15,536 bases of DNA from contig CANETM010000012.1 in the NCBI GenBank assembly GCA_947441205.1, positions 1 to 15,536 of the forward strand, written 5' to 3'. The notes beneath the pieces are model-generated. The model did no database searches. It was not told where the DNA came from and saw nothing but the letters and a program-made list of their open reading frames with translations. Each line of letters starts with the position of its first letter. Within the stretch, counting starts at the first letter, position 1. Shown in pieces: positions 13,840 to 15,536 of this stretch. The translations under genes were made by a program, and so were the position numbers. This stretch comes from Bacteroidota bacterium. GTDB lineage: Bacteria; Bacteroidota; Bacteroidia; Chitinophagales; Chitinophagaceae.

Positions 13840-15536
13840 ATGGCGGATTTAAAACTACAAAGAAACTTTGGTATTGCTGCGCACATTGATGCGGGTAAGA
13901 CAACTACCACTGAACGTATCTTACGTTACACAGGTATGATTCACAAAATTGGTGAAGTGCATGACGGTGCTGCAACAACTGACTGGATGGAACAAGAAAA
14001 AGAAAGAGGTATTACTATTACTTCTGCAGCAGTAAGTTGTCAATGGCAGTTTCCTACTACATTAGGTAAGAAAGATGCAAACACAAAAGATTATTATTTT
14101 AATATTATTGATACTCCGGGTCACGTTGACTTTACTGTAGAGGTAGAGCGTTCAATGCGTGTACTAGATGGTTTGATTGCTTTGTTCTCTGCTGTAGATG
14201 GTGTGGAACCACAGTCTGAAACAGTATGGCGTCAAGCAAATCGTTACAAAGTTCCACGTATTGGTTTCGTAAATAAAATGGACCGTGCAGGTGCGGACTT
14301 CTTAATGGTGGTTACGCAAGTAAGAGAAATGTTAGGTGCGAAAGCCGTTCCATTGCAATTACCAATTGGTGCAGAAGATAATTTTACGGGTGTAGTGGAT
14401 TTAATTAGAATGAAAGCCATTATTTGGGATGATGCTACAGAAGGTATGACTTATGTAGAAAATCCTATTCCTGATGATATGAAAGAAGATGTTGATTATT
14501 GGAGAGCTCAATTAATCGAAGCTGTTGCAGAATACGACGACAAATTAATGGAGAAATTCTTTGAAAATCCAGATACTATTTCAGAAGACGAGGTACATGA
14601 AGCAATACGTAAGGCTTGTATTGATTTAAGTATCGTTCCAATGATGTGTGGTTCTTCTTTCAAAAATAAAGGAGTACAAACTGCATTAGATGCTGTATGT
14701 CGTTACTTGCCTTCACCAGTAGATGTTGATGATACAGAAGGTACTGATCCTGATACTGGCGAAAAAGTTTATCGTAAACCAAATGCAAAAGAACCATTCG
14801 CTGCATTGGCTTTCAAAATTATGACTGATCCATTCGTAGGTCGTTTAGCATTTTTCAGATGTTATTCTGGTCGCTTAGATGCCGGTTCATATGTAAGAAA
14901 CGTTCGTAGTGGTAAAAATGAGCGTATCTCTCGTATCATGAAAATGTTTGCAAACAAACAAAACCCAATCGACTTTATCGAAGCAGGTGATATTGCAGCA
15001 GCAGTTGGATTTAAAGAAATTAAAACAGGTGATACTTTATGTGATGAGAATCACTTAATTGTATTGGAAAATATGTTTATTCCAGAACCAGTAATCTCGG
15101 TAGCGGTTGAGCCTAAGACGCAAGCTGACGTAGATAAAATGGGTATGGCAATTGCTAAATTAGTTGAGGAAGATCCTACTTTAAGAGTAAGAACGGACGA
15201 GGACACTGGTCAAACTATTTTATCAGGAATGGGTGAATTGCACTTGGAAATTATCGTTGACCGTATGCGTCGTGAATTCAAAGTGGAAATTAACCAAGGT
15301 AATCCACAGGTGGCTTACAAAGAGTCATTTGGAATTACTATTGAACACCGTGAAGTGTTAAAGAAACAATCGGGTGGTCGTGGTAAATTTGCCGATATCC
15401 AATTTTCAATTGGCCCTGCCGATGAAGAATGGATGACTGCAAACCCAGATAAAAAAGCTTTCCAATTTGTAAACGATTTATTTGGTGGATCTATCCCTAA
15501 AGAATTTGTTCCTGCAATTACAAAAGGTTTTGAATC
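13840..15536 (+). CDS. fusA: Translation elongation factor G (3' end outside window)
   Basis: EF-G is the GTPase that translocates tRNA and mRNA on the ribosome and helps recycle ribosomes. The frame runs from ATG 13840 to the window edge, giving 565 complete codons of a family length near 700. The GTPase motifs are complete: P-loop AHIDAGKTT (14-22), RGITIT, DTPGH (91-95, with His95 as the catalytic histidine), NKMD (145-148) and CGSS as the G5 loop, where SA is more usual. Domain II and the start of domain III follow, including GMGELHLEI. A short insertion before the DTPGH strand (TTLGKKDANTKD) fits Bacteroidota EF-G. The N-terminus MADLKLQRNFGIAAH is normal. It has its own promoter and is separated from rpsG by a terminator. 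Arginine codons are CGT-rich. Confidence 0.98.
   Translation, partial: MADLKLQRNFGIAAHIDAGKTTTTERILRYTGMIHKIGEVHDGAATTDWMEQEKERGITITSAAVSCQWQFPTTLGKKDANTKDYYFNIIDTPGHVDFTVEVERSMRVLDGLIALFSAVDGVEPQSETVWRQANRYKVPRIGFVNKMDRAGADFLMVVTQVREMLGAKAVPLQLPIGAEDNFTGVVDLIRMKAIIWDDATEGMTYVENPIPDDMKEDVDYWRAQLIEAVAEYDDKLMEKFFENPDTISEDEVHEAIRKACIDLSIVPMMCGSSFKNKGVQTALDAVCRYLPSPVDVDDTEGTDPDTGEKVYRKPNAKEPFAALAFKIMTDPFVGRLAFFRCYSGRLDAGSYVRNVRSGKNERISRIMKMFANKQNPIDFIEAGDIAAAVGFKEIKTGDTLCDENHLIVLENMFIPEPVISVAVEPKTQADVDKMGMAIAKLVEEDPTLRVRTDEDTGQTILSGMGELHLEIIVDRMRREFKVEINQGNPQVAYKESFGITIEHREVLKKQSGGRGKFADIQFSIGPADEEWMTANPDKKAFQFVNDLFGGSIPKEFVPAITKGFE

Noticed and set aside
1..15536. CRISPR array, insertion sequence, prophage, tRNA or toxin-antitoxin content
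   Set aside because: No regularly spaced repeats, transposase or integrase motifs, tRNA-like cloverleaf or paired small toxin/antitoxin frames were found by reading.

Overview
The window is AT-rich chromosomal DNA from a member of the Bacteroidota, most likely a Chitinophagaceae/Sediminibacterium-type bacterium. Three things point this way. The -7 promoter motif TAnnTTTG recurs in front of genes, Shine-Dalgarno sequences are mostly absent, and the proteins have a Bacteroidota character (603-residue YidC with a basic tail, secreted GLPGLI-like protein, small Bacteroidota-only proteins). The genus-level guess is inference. I see no insertion sequence, phage gene, CRISPR array, tRNA or rRNA.

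Layout, left to right. 1-525 is the 3' end of pyrG (CTP synthase). 568-3942 is a fused isobutyryl-CoA mutase (IcmF: B12 domain, G-protein chaperone, mutase) cut by one in-frame TAA at 2062-2064. Next come yidC (3987-5798) and a secreted GLPGLI/DUF4412-like protein (5814-6428). A small secreted protein lies on the minus strand (6448-6789). Then follow a TPR protein (6980-8401), a phosphosulfolactate synthase-like ComA (8440-9204) and aroE (9207-9977, TTG start). Two minus-strand genes follow: rdgB (10073-10663) and, upstream of it, an unrecognised protein with a faint DNA polymerase III psi-like pattern (10759-11352). Last on the plus strand are ilvE (11468-12529), rpsL (12718-13098), rpsG (13142-13609), an intrinsic terminator, a separate promoter and the 5' part of fusA (13840 to the window end).

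Most of the content is housekeeping: nucleotide synthesis and sanitation, membrane protein insertion, aromatic and branched-chain amino acid metabolism, and the translation machinery. IlvE and IcmF could meet in valine/isobutyryl-CoA metabolism, but they are about 8 kb apart and nothing in the sequence links them.

The strongest anomaly is icmF. Both halves are in the same frame and carry all the motifs I can check, and the codons directly after the stop still read like the IcmF linker. This is either a very recent nonsense mutation, a base-call error, or a naturally split enzyme whose second half would start at the TTG at 2170. The second point of interest is a ComA homologue without visible comB/comC partners. 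I did not find a clearly new multi-gene system.
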